NCBI RefSeq assembly: GCF_020497125.1
Contig: NC_059082.1
Span: 29,906,965-29,970,964 of the forward strand
Direction: 5' to 3'
DNA from: Mauremys mutica
Taxonomy: Eukaryota > Chordata > Testudines > Geoemydidae
Length of the DNA stretch: 64,000 nt
Part shown: piece after piece, positions 46,101 through 55,215 of the stretch
Layout of the letters: each line of letters starts with the position of its first letter
Numbering within the stretch: the stretch's first letter is position 1
The notes under the pieces: generated by a model
Database searches by the model: none
The model's input: only the letters and a program-made list of their open reading frames with translations
Told to the model about the DNA's origin: nothing
Made by a program: the position numbers and the translations under genes

Positions 46101-46689
46101 AGGCCCCCTATCCTGTTTCCTTCACACATGCCATCTATTGAATTCAGGGGCGTCTAAGATGCTCAGGAAATGCAGGGTTTGGTTTATCCTTGACAATATC
46201 CATGCTTTGTAAATCTCTCCAGGAATAGATTTTTGTCTCCATTTCTGTTCCAAAGTAGTAAGAGACTACTTGAAAGGCACTTTACCTTCACAGACATGAG
46301 CTTACAGTTCTGCGTTTCCTCTGCTATATTTAAAGACATCACTAACACCTCAAGTGGAGCACAGGGCTATGATCCCTGCCCTACTTTAGGTGTCTATGGA
46401 ATTACTGACTGTTGTAAAAGAAAAAAGAGCCATGAATTCATGTCATGTGTTCCCAGCAGTTTAGTGACAGTGAACATGACTTTCAGCAAGTTTGTTTTAA
46501 AACATATTTATTGTAGAAGTAAATTATTACTTTTAAAAGTCTCTTAAATAATTTTATTAATGCTCCAGTGGGGCGGCAACGTGTGTCTTAAAATAGCTAT
46601 TTATAAGGTTTTATTTTAAGGATTCTGATTCACCTTAATAAATCTCCTTCATCTTTTCAAAAGAGAAACTTTAGTGGCTGACATCAGCA
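43199..46689. other. Intron, no gene
   Basis: 3.5 kb of intron. Old-repeat-like words occur at 44440-44530 (CCCCAATCCAGCAAAGCACA; CACTGACTTCAGTGAG) and 45405-45480. A-run at 44889-44902. No coding feature. Confidence 0.4.
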
Positions 46690-46862
46690 GGGGGGGAATA
46701 GCTCAGTGGTTTGAGCATTGGCCTGCTAAACCCAGGGTTCTGAGTTCCATCCTTGAGGGGGCCACTTAGGGATCTGGGGCAAAAATCAGTACTTGGTCCT
46801 GCTAGTGAAGGCAGGGGGCTGGACTCAATGACCTTTGAAAGTCCCTTCCAGTTCTAGGAGAT
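46690..46862 (+). mobile_element. tRNA-derived SINE (turtle Cry-like), plus strand
   Basis: GGGGGGAATAGCTCAGTGGT begins the tRNA-like head, with the A box at about 46699-46709 and the B box at 46742-46752 (GAGTTCCATCC). The body continues GAGGGGGCCACTTAGGGATC and ends with the CR1-like tail GGACTCAATGACCTTTGAAA then GTCCCTTCCAGTTCTAGGAG. Confidence 0.88.
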
Positions 46863-47257
46863 AGGTGTATCTCCTATTATTATAAGATCACTATGCTATC
46901 AACACATGGTGGTTGACTATATTGTTATTACAACCTCAGCAATATTTTTAACATCTTATATATCAAGAGCTTATACAAAGGGGCAGTGGGTAAGGGGAAG
47001 CATGCTATGTGGATAAATCTTTCAACAGTTTTCCATCAAAAAGGAAATGGAGATATCCATGAGATAACACATCTGTGCAAGTGATGTAGGGAGCATTATT
47101 GCAAATTGCAAAGTGAAACTGGTTAACCTGAGTGGCCTTTTCTAGATCAATTATAGCTTTTGAAAATGTAACAGTTCACATACATACTTGGCTAAGGTCC
47201 CAATTCAGAAAGGCACTTAAGCATGTCCTTGACACTAAGCAAGTATATAAGTCCTAT

Positions 47258-48114
47258 GCCTTGTCTACACTGGCAAGTTACTGCACAATAAAGCAGCTTT
47301 CTGCAGTGTAACTCCCGAGGTGTATACACTGCCAAGCCACTTAGTGTGTAGAAACTCCTCGGTTGCAGCATTGCAAAACAACCACCTCGACAACAGTCGT
47401 AAGCCTTACAGCGCAGAGGGTTCAGCGCTGCATTGGGAGTGTAAACACATTACAGCACAGAACGCAATCAATTGGCCTCCAGAAGTGTTCCATAAAGCAA
47501 ACCATGAATGTGGAATGCTCGTGCTGTTGAACACATAGGCTGACGTGTGTGTGTGTGTGTGTGTGTGCGAGCGAGAGAGAAAGAGAGAGAGAGAGAGAGA
47601 TTGCTGTGCAGAGAGCTGGGGTCGGGGGAGAGAGACGGGGGCTGATGTCGGGGTTTCCCCCTCCCCCAGGACTGGTTGCTTCCTGCCCCTGTCTGAACTT
47701 ACAAGACAGAGTGCCAACACACACTCTGTCCCCGAAAACACATTGTCTCTCTTCCCCCACTCCAGAAAAACACACACTCCCTGTCACACACTCGCCCCCC
47801 CCCTTCAATTGAAAAACAGCTGGCAATGTAGTAGGATGTCCATGGAACAATGGGATTGGGAAACCTGCATCATGTGATGCTGTGCCTGCCCTATGAGGCA
47901 TTGCAAACCTTTCCCAAAGCACCCTGCGGCCAGTTGCACAGTGGGATAACTACCACAATGCACTGTTCTCTTTGCTGTTGCAAGAGCTGCTAATGTGGAT
48001 GCGCTCCAGCGTCACAAGGAGCACAGCGTGGACACGCAACAGTGGTTTCATTCCAGCGCTTTAATAAAAGTGGTATATCTTGTTGCGCAGAAACTTGCCA
48101 GTGTAGACATACCC
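47258..48114. mobile_element. Harbinger-type non-autonomous element, 857 bp
   Basis: TGTCTACACTGGCAAGTT near 47262 and its exact 18-bp inverse AACTTGCCAGTGTAGACA near 48092 bound the element. The outer ends (GCCT.., ..TACCCC) resemble the 4.3-kb Harbinger at 17405-21736. The interior has CAGTGGGATAACTACCACAA, similar to the CACAGTGCACCATTGTGACC subterminal region of that element, and a GT/GA microsatellite. No transposase is encoded. Confidence 0.82.
47545..47601. repeat. (GT)n followed by (GA)n microsatellite
   Basis: GTGTGTGTGT for about 24 bp then a GAGA-rich tract to 47600, inside the Harbinger-type element. Confidence 0.9.
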
Positions 48115-48769
48115 CTACTGACAGTGAAGGCAAGGAATGGGAAAAGAATACACTGCAAAACTGGAGAAAGACAAATTTATTTTGAAAATAGGTTTGAATT
48201 TTATGCTGCCTCGTGATGTTGCTGATAAAACAGTTATTTCTTTAAATATAAACTTAAAATCATATATATACAGTATCTCTTTAAAAAGGCATTTGATGTC
48301 CTGGGTTTTTATTTTGGCAATGTAACATTTAGCAATACCATTTCTTTGCTGTAGGGTGCAAGTGTCATATAGAATGAGGCTCTTCTAGCAGTAAACAAAC
48401 ATTTAAAAAAAAACCCTCAAAACACAACAATACCGCACTTGGAGGCATGAGCTATTCCATGAAAAATCAGCTGAATTCAAGAGAAGGAATCTGTTACCAA
48501 TGCAAATCTAATAATAGCAGACCAAATATTCAACAGGCTCCCTTAATTGTGCTTGCAAAAAGGTCTGTTTGCACCCACAAGACAAGTAACTGCATGTGCG
48601 ACACTATGCATATGCAAACGGATATAACTGAAAATACTGGCTGCTACCCCAGTTAAGGAGTGCTGCTGAAAATGTGTCCCTAAACAGTTAATTGGATGCA
48701 GGCTAGTGCACTAATGTGGTACCTCTGTCAGAGGTCACTGCAGAAACAGGAAAATGTTCAGTGGTTAAT

Positions 48770-48860
48770 GGCAGGGACTGTCTTTTCATTATGTGTGAGT
48801 ACTATGCCCAGCACAATGGGGTCCTGTGCCTTGTCTGGGGGACCCAATGCAGTAATAAAA
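48770..48860 (+). repeat. Old SINE tail related to 11165-11235
   Basis: GTGAGTACTATGCCCAGCAC then AATGGGGTCCTGTGCCTTGT and ATGCAGTAATAAAACACA match the tail at 11165 and 33900. Confidence 0.55.
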
Positions 48861-50656
48861 CACAGGGCAATTTGGCTTTGCATTCAGAGAGCGATCTGAT
48901 TTGCCAACATGAACTCCTTCTGTACCATGTACTTTTGTGACTGTACCATACCTACACGACAGTGAAAACCCAATAGACAGTTCATCCTCTCTTGCTATGC
49001 TATTAAAAGAAAAAAATCAGAGGAAACAAATGTTACTAAAACTTACAAAAAAGTGTTTCGTGCTATCCTAAAAGCTGTATGGATCCCACTTTCAACACTA
49101 GAGCAGTGAACTTTTAAAACAGAAAGAAAAAACAAAGTGTCCACAATTCCCCCCCAAAATTGTTTTTCACTACATATGGAAGCACTGTAAAGTTTTATTT
49201 TAGTTTTCTAGCATCTAATTTCTACAGTCTCTCTGTCCTCTCCTCCTTTCCCCTGGTCCACTGCACAATTCTGTTAGTGTTTATTTCCAAGTGCCAGCAT
49301 TCCTTCTTGATTCTTCTGCCTGCAGGGAATGTGTTTCATTTACCTCAATTTAGGGCTTGTTAGCCAGTAAATGCCAAGAGTTAAATGTAAGTTCCTTCAG
49401 CAGTCAATCTGTGTAAAGGGGCAGTAACATGACTCAGGAACCTCTTGATGCCAACTGACAGAGGGCACAAAGGATGCTCAGAGTTTTACTGAGAACCCCT
49501 ATATCAGTTATATGCACAATAATTCACTAACGGGTAGCATGTGAGGGGTTCTCCTGAGAGCCAGTAACACATTGGTCATCTAAACCATTATGAAATGTAT
49601 GTAAGCCTCATCTTTAAAGGAGTTATGTACCTTTACTGGAAATTATGTTCTTAAGGTCTGTAAGTTGAAGCAGGTCACCAGAAGGTGACCAACATGTTCC
49701 TTTCATATTGGCAAGAGAAACTTACATGTCTGTTGGGTTATATGCACATTTAGTATTGTGTACTTCACAATGGAAGCTTCGGCTCTACTAGGATTTTATT
49801 TTACAGGTAACACTTTGTTTCCAATATCTCTGCTCTTTGTTAGAGAATGCACCTACACATTTATTTATCAAAAATTCTAAGTGCTGTGTGTTAAGCGGCA
49901 CAGTGGTCCAAGGTGTAACTAGTAAACTGCAGCATACTGTTCCTTTGCAAACAGTGGGTCTAATACTTCTGTGTCCAGAGGATCAGGGGCTGGACATTAC
50001 AGAGGGATGCTCGGGAGTTAGGGGTGCCTATCACTAACTTGCAGAGGAAAAGCAGAGCTTGCATGGGCTGAGAGGGGAGCACTTGTGCTGCCTATTTCTG
50101 GGGGTGTCAGGGAGCTGACCTCTGGCAGGCACAGACAAGGCTTCCTCAAGGGAACAGCTGGTGCTAGAGAGCTGCCTCACAGCCCTGGATAATCCCGAGA
50201 ACCGTCACAGGTAGCCTTTGAACTTGCCATTTGCAAGGTCTCTCAAGGAGGCTACTGAAAACAGAAGCTGCTGCTCAAGCCAGTGAGATCAGGAAGTTGG
50301 GAAAAGTCTGCCCAAGAAGTGTATATTTCTAAATGAAAATACCTTGTTCTTGGGGAAGGACTAGTCTTAAAAATTGAATTCTTTAAGATCTATGATCTAC
50401 AGGGGAGAGAACTCTATGTGTCAGCATAATAGAATTATCAAGTAAAATCCTCTCAAGTCATGCTTGAGATGATATTTCAGCTATCTGCAGGGAAATTAAT
50501 CAAAACAACATAAAAACCTGAAGAGCTCCTCTTTCAGCATTTAAACTGGGCATCCAACCCTTTAGGAACAGGCCTTAATATGCATGTTTGTTCTGACAAG
50601 TGGGTGTTTTTTCAGTTGAAAACTGTAGTTCCTTTTGTCTTCTGCAAAGGTGAGCA
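48861..50656. other. Intron, no gene
   Basis: 1.8 kb of intron. The stretch 49880-50220 (GGTCTAATACTTCTGTGTCC; CTGACCTCTGGCAGGCACAG; CCCGAGAACCGTCACAGG) has the look of an LTR or old element but no termini or target duplication could be found. Confidence 0.35.
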
Positions 50657-50886
50657 CAGGCGAGTCTCATCTTATGCACATTTAACATGTGCGAATTCAG
50701 CTTTGCGTGGTCGGCAAAAACAAAAAACAAAAACAAAAAAGAGAAAAATAACAATTTTAATATTGTACCTCTAGTGCGGGCAATTCTGCCCACCATTACA
50801 CTCAATGTAATTTTGACTATACGCGATTCTCGCATTACATGCTGACAGCGGAACATAACCCCAGCGTAAGATGAGACTTGCCTGTA
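50655..50886. mobile_element. 228-bp MITE with CAGGCGAGTCTCATCTTA ends
   Basis: Starts CAGGCGAGTCTCATCTTATG at 50657. The right end, on the other strand, reads CAGGCAAGTCTCATCTTACG ending at 50884, with TA at 50885-50886 and CA on the left. Internal (CAAAAA)n tract at 50716-50740. Tc/mariner (Tigger-like) origin is inferred from the TA. Confidence 0.8.
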
Positions 50887-51162
50887 TCATATATTTATTA
50901 CTTCTGTATCTCAAAACTCACGAGAGGAGGAGTATTGATTTTTTTTTCTTTCCAGTAAAAGATAATCTTTTAATAAAGAAATCATCAAGGTTGTTGGTCT
51001 GGAAAAGATCAGGATAAACAGAAAGGATGCAACTAAAAGAACCTTGTACCCACTGTGATCAAAATATGATTGATATGCAAGAAAGCGATTGTGTGGATGA
51101 CATTCACTCTACGGGAGATGTTCTAGCTCAACCAGACATCATGGGTTGGATGCAGGAATCAC

Positions 51163-51312
51163 TTGACATTTTGTCAGGTTTCAGAGTAGCAGCCGTGTTA
51201 GTCTGTATCCGCAAAAAAACCAGGAGTACTTGTGGCACCTTAAAGACTAACAAATTTATTTTAGCATGAGCTTTCGTGCCACAAGTACTCCTGTTTTTTT
51301 TTGACATTTTGT
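51163..51312. mobile_element. 126-bp insertion with 12-bp target duplication and an 18-bp internal inverted repeat
   Basis: TTGACATTTTGT is repeated exactly at 51163-51174 and 51301-51312. Between them, CAGGTTTCAGAGTAGCAGCC begins a sequence I recognise as a very common turtle repeat. CAGGAGTACTTGTGGCAC at 51221-51238 is inverted exactly at 51276-51293, with A-rich and T-rich flanks extending the stem. The class is uncertain; a Penelope-like or SINE origin is possible. A 12-bp duplication favours target-primed retrotransposition. Confidence 0.82.
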
Positions 51313-51315
51313 GTT

Positions 51316-51372
51316 ATACATGAGGTCAGACTAGACCATCATTATGGTCCCTTTTGGTTTTAAAGTCTATTA
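51316..51372 (+). mobile_element. CR1 3' terminal fragment
   Basis: TACATGAGGTCAGACTAGAC then CATCATTATGGTCCC and TTTTAAAGTCTATTAAC is the same terminus as the CR1 ending at 9745. It lies directly next to the 126-bp insertion. Confidence 0.75.
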
Positions 51373-51414
51373 ACGTCATTTGCCAGTGTTTAAGCTGGTT
51401 ATTAAAGTGATACC

Positions 51415-51540
51415 TAAAGCCTTCATTCAGCAAAGTGCTTAAGCCTAATGTGCCTAACTTTAGGCCTAACTTTAAGAACATAACTTCAGTGTGACTACTC
51501 AAAGTTAGGCATATGTACAAATATTTTACTGAATCAGGCT
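51415..51540. repeat. Old palindromic interspersed repeat
   Basis: Starts CATTCAGCAAAGTGCTTAAG and ends with TTTTACTGAATCAGGCTAG; AGTTAGGCATAT and GTGCCTAACTTTA are inverted within it. Similar words at 27480 and 47200 suggest an ancient MITE family in amniotes. Confidence 0.55.
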
Positions 51541-52093
51541 AGACATTTTTCCTAATTTAATAGGAACAATGTGAATAATGAAACTAAATTGACCAGCATA
51601 TTTAAAGATGGCAGCCTCCTGTGTTGAGCCTTCCTGTATCAGCTGTCTGAACATGCATGGAAGCAGTGTCATTACTTCCGATTCAAACTCTCACATGGAT
51701 TCAATGAGCTCCGACCAAGATATGAGAACAGATAGACTCTTTGTGAGAAGAAGAGTGAATTACAGTCTGGGACTAACTTGTTCTGCAGAGAAAATTCAAG
51801 GACCAGCCAAATTTGGGAACAAAGTTTCGGCTGAAAATTACATTTTGTTTTTTTTACTAGTTAAGCCGAACCTAAAGAAGGGATAGGTCTGAACATTATT
51901 CACTGCATACAAGCTCTGTTGAGAACATGGTGAGAACTTTACCAGCTTATACATAAGGTATATGTTGTGCATAAATAGATCATGCTTGTTTCTTACTCAA
52001 ACTTTACAGTTGCAAAATCTTGGATTTTTTGTGGGTTTTTTAGTATATTGTTTTATACTGCGGTAACCTTAGAATACAGTGAAATTTACTTAC
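51541..52093. other. Intron, no gene
   Basis: Intron leading to the 37-nt exon donor. An open stretch on the plus strand at 51608-51886 is antisense to APBA2 and unrecognised. Confidence 0.4.
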
Positions 52094-52130
52094 CATCAAC
52101 AAAACTTGGAAACGAAGACACTTTCTTTGT
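52094..52130 (-). CDS. APBA2: APBA2 exon, 37-nt small exon before the PTB domain
   Basis: A 37-nt exon encoding TKKVSSFPSFVD plus the first base of a Val codon completed by the next exon. The acceptor is CCCAACAG and the donor is GATG|GTAAGT, a good consensus. The exon is phase 0 at its 5' end and phase 1 at its 3' end; the following exon begins with the two bases TT, which restores GTT (Val) and PGPCEPED. The segment is the short hydrophobic stretch immediately preceding the X11-family PTB domain. It is too short for ordinary ORF finding and was located by searching for the missing 3n+1 exon that the flanking phases demanded. Confidence 0.9.
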
Positions 52131-53296
52131 CTGTTGGGAAGTAAAAATAATGCACTGTAAAACTATCAAAACAGCAAAATCAAGTTCAGACCATAAAGGA
52201 TAACTTCTATTATATTTAATATAATGAAAGATCCATTTTTATACTGAATTCTTTAAAAAATATTTAATTTTCTCTTTATGGTTTTACATGGCTGCTATTT
52301 AGACAGTACAATGTTTTAAAATACCATTAATTAATTTCACAGGTCTGTAATTAAAAAAATAAAATACTAAACAAAACTAGAGTCTTGGTCTATATTGGAA
52401 CCCTCTCTGTATTGGTACAGTGCCTAGCATAATCTCTTATCTTAGTTGGGGGTCCTAGGTGCTACTTTAATACTACTCAATGGAAGTTCAGTTCATAGAC
52501 TCCCTTGCTGGCAATGTTATACCAGTTTGAGCATTAAGGTCTCCAATACCGGGGTTAATTTCTCCAGTGATGGAAGAGGGCTTTTTGTATGTGCAAGTCT
52601 TCATTTACATTACAGGCTACTACTACCATAACTCCCTTGTGCACTTGTGAGAGAACAGACCCCTCAGATTTTAAGTCATCATGCCTGGCCCCAAGCACAT
52701 CCTCACTGCATTCTTTAGACTCCTTCTTTGCTCCATTATTCAGTGCCACTAGCCCATCTATGGTGTCTATCACAGCATCTTTTTCACAGCTGACTGAGCA
52801 GGTTCACAGCTCACCACAGAGGCCACTTGTAAGGTTGTGAATCAGCTAGGCCTTCAGCTGTGAACGATGTGATGTGTGGATCAGTTCGTAGGGATTATTC
52901 ACAGAGATCTTATTCCTACAGGAATTTTAGCAATCCTTTGACTCCAAATGCAGCAATTTCACACAAGAAAGAGATGGAGAGGAAACCAGCCACATTCTGA
53001 TGCTGCCCTTACTTTCCAATGGCCCCCAAAACAAGAATTTCTGAAGTCTCCTTATATCACCTGAACATTTTAGGACTGTGTTTATAAAATGGGCTGTTAT
53101 AAAAAGTGACAGCTGCCGCCACTGGTTCACGGAAGCTTTGTGAGCCGCAAGAACCATGCAGTCATGGAAGCTGCTCTTCCTTGAGAGAGAGCGAGAGACA
53201 GAGATTAGGTCATCCTCCCCATTTAATGAAATATTTGCTGCCCATGGTGGGGAGAAATTTTGGGGGAGGAGGGAGAATAGGGCCTAAGGTGCTTAC
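52131..53296. other. Intron with one old SINE tail
   Basis: Intron between the first two visible exons. The SINE tail at 52385-52480 is the only repeat recognised. ORFs at 52555-52840 show no family resemblance. Confidence 0.4.
52385..52480 (+). repeat. Old SINE tail related to 11165-11235
   Basis: CTGTATTGGTACAGTGCCTA then GCATAATCTC and GGGGGTCCTAGGTGCTACTT ending in TAATACTAC. Confidence 0.55.
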
Positions 53297-53377
53297 CTCT
53301 GGTGCATTATTGTTGTCAATTGGTCCATTTAGGTCAGAACGTTGTTGTTTCCTTGGCTGTTCTAAACCATTGCACAC
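53297..53377 (-). CDS. APBA2: APBA2 exon, N-terminal linker (27 codons)
   Basis: This is the first APBA2 coding exon visible in transcript order. It encodes 27 residues starting [18 protein letters not shown] and ending NNNAPE. The segment lies in the low-complexity region between the Munc18-binding N-terminus and the PTB domain, rich in Gln, Asn, Arg and Lys with no fold predicted. The acceptor is ...CTTACAG just above 53377 and the donor is GAG|GTAAGC just below 53297. The exon is 81 nt and phase 0 at both ends. It is recognised mainly because its frame and phase lead directly into the next exon (TKKVSSFPSFVD) and because the peptide resembles the matching human APBA2 region. A hAT-like insertion ends its upstream flank only about 270 bp away. 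Confidence 0.85.
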
Positions 53378-53648
53378 CTGTAAGGAATCAGAGAAACACT
53401 TTCATCTCTTTTCAACCTTCTCCTAAATAAATCACAAAGAAAATAATCAGCAGGCTAGATGTTTCCTTGAACGTTACTGATTGAAGATAAGAAGTGCCCA
53501 AAAATGTCATCTGCATTAAAGGAAGACACCCAAAAGACAGTGCAGCCACTATGTGTTTGAAACAAAGGTAGTTCAGATAAACCAAGTCTATATTGTTTTT
53601 CTCAAGCATTCAAAATAGGTCTTAAGGAGACGTAAGTGATGCATAGGC

Positions 53649-54342
53649 CTCATGATTAGAGCGCTGCACAGATACAAAAATGTGGGTCCACATCTGATCT
53701 GCATCCGCTAGGATCAATCCACGATCCAACCAGCAATCCACTAGCTGTCTTTTACTTGTATCCACATCCACACCTGCAGAAGCAAACCATCTCACACGGG
53801 CTAGCAACAGGGGAGGGGGGGAAGCGACTGGGGAAGGGGTGGTCTTGCAGGGAAGAGGCAGCACGAGGGTGGGGACTGGAGGTAAGGGGCAGCACAGGGG
53901 TGGGGTCTTGAGAAGAAGGAGCGGTGCAGAGGGGGAGGACTATGGGGAAGGGGCATCGCATCACATGCTGCTCCTGGGGGCTCACGAGCCCTGGCACATG
54001 GAAGCAGCAGTGTGTGTTGCATCACAGTGGGGCGGAGAGGTGGGGCGCCAGGGCCCTGCCCGCTCCAATTCCCTTGGCCGGGGGTGGGCCCTGCTACCCA
54101 GTTGCCAGCAGCCCAGGCCCGGGACAGGAATTGCAACCAGTGTGCTGGGCCGGGAAAGGGTGGGGATGCTGGTGTTGCCCGAGGGGCCCAAGCTGCTCAA
54201 CAGGAAGTGGGGCGGTGAGCGGGTGAGTAGAGGCCTGCACAACTGTATCTACATCTGATCCAATATCCACAAAAATGGTCCCTGGATATCCGCATCCACG
54301 ATGAAGCGGATACCTGCCGATTTGCAGGGCTATACTCATGAT
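53649..54342. mobile_element. 678-bp hAT element (non-autonomous) with perfect 8-bp target duplication
   Basis: CTCATGAT at 53649-53656 and 54335-54342 flanks element 53657-54334. Its ends TAGAGCGCTGCA and (other strand) TATAGCCCTGCA are short imperfect inverted repeats of hAT type. Subterminal ATCTGATC and ATCCGC words occur at both sides. The interior (53810-54230) is GC-rich and gives spurious ORFs. It ends its left side 272 bp upstream of the APBA2 exon at 53377. Confidence 0.88.
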
Positions 54343-54984
54343 GGCCCTATGCACAGTGGTGAATTTCATACAATATGCATAAACGAAAGCTAAAATCCCA
54401 GTGCCAGGTCACAAAAGCAGTTTAATTTGAGTGTTATAAAAATAAGAAAGAGGGCTTGATTCTATTTTTAGTATCAACTTATTCTGATTTTGTAGGGCCC
54501 TCGTCGGCCTGACTCTTGAATGTGAAGGTTGTCTCCTATAGGTTGCTGAGTGGCCTCAACACCCTTTGACCACAGTGGGAGTTGGGGGCACTCAATGGCA
54601 TGCAAAAATCAATAGAGTGGTGAGTGGCCTCACAGAAATGGATATTTCAGATCTGAGAAAGGGAACCATAACTTCGACAGATTCCCCCCGTCATCATGTC
54701 TACCACCTTTTAGGCCACGCAAGTCCTAAGGAGAATGCTGGCATAGTGGCAGCAGGGCTACCGGGCTGCCATGGCAACTCAAAGAGAAAATCTTCAAGCT
54801 CCACATCAAGGAACTGCAAAGCATTTCAGATCATTCCCTTTGTAATCCCATTTTTCTCAGGAGCAGAACCCTTCCTCCACTTCTGATATATGCTGTAGAG
54901 CCCTGACTGCTGGTACAAGGGACAACCCTCTTCCTCAGTTGCCAGGCAAGGATTGTTGCAGGGCTATGCAACACGACTCAGATT

Positions 54985-55215
54985 CAAGTTCTAGTCTTAG
55001 AAATCTAGAAAACTAAGTTGTATTTCTTACTTTGCCACAGATCCTCTGTATAATTTTTGGCAAGTCACTTAATTTCTGTGTCTTGATTTCCCCTATGTAC
55101 AAAGGGAATAATACTTGCATGCCTCAAAGTGGTGTTGTGCGGCTTCATATTAAGGTTTGTAAACTGTTTTGAGATCTTTGGATTTAGAGTGCTATGTAAA
55201 TGCAAAATATTGCCA
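54985..55215 (+). repeat. MIR-like CORE-SINE, sense
   Basis: TTACTTTGCCACAGATCCTC then GGCAAGTCACTTAATTTCTG, AAAGGGAATAATACTTGCAT and the tail TGTAAACTGTTTTGAGATCT with TAGAGTGCTATGTAAATGCA. Confidence 0.72.

Larger units (their letters stand above)
829..53377 (-). other. APBA2: APBA2 gene, partial: nine internal coding exons and their introns
   Basis: Nine exons on the minus strand join in phase to 1086 nt (362 codons) with no stop. The product is Mint2/X11-beta, a cytoplasmic neuronal adaptor whose PTB domain binds the YENPTY-type tail of APP and whose tandem PDZ domains bind C-terminal peptides (family knowledge). All introns start GT and end AG. APBA2 is preferred over APBA1 because stretches such as [20 protein letters not shown] and ELQLEK match my memory of APBA2, while APBA1 has different residues there. 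The first large coding exon (Munc18-1 binding region) would lie above 64000. The end of PDZ2 and the C-terminus lie below position 1. Paralogue choice is from memory; membership of the Mint family is beyond doubt. Confidence 0.92.

Noticed and set aside
46690..46762. tRNA gene candidate
   Set aside because: A and B boxes are present but the cloverleaf is degenerate and the head is followed by SINE body and CR1-like tail; same sequence recurs three more times.
47406..47922. Overlapping ORFs of 123 and 166 codons on the minus strand
   Set aside because: They run through a GT/GA microsatellite and a Harbinger-type element; translation is Ser/Leu/His/Thr dipeptide repeats.
49880..50220. Possible LTR of an endogenous retrovirus
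   Set aside because: No TG...CA termini, primer-binding site, target duplication or coding region could be shown.
53801..54258. ORFs of 100-139 codons on both strands
   Set aside because: Lie in the GC-rich interior of the hAT element at 53657-54334 and overlap each other in opposite strands.
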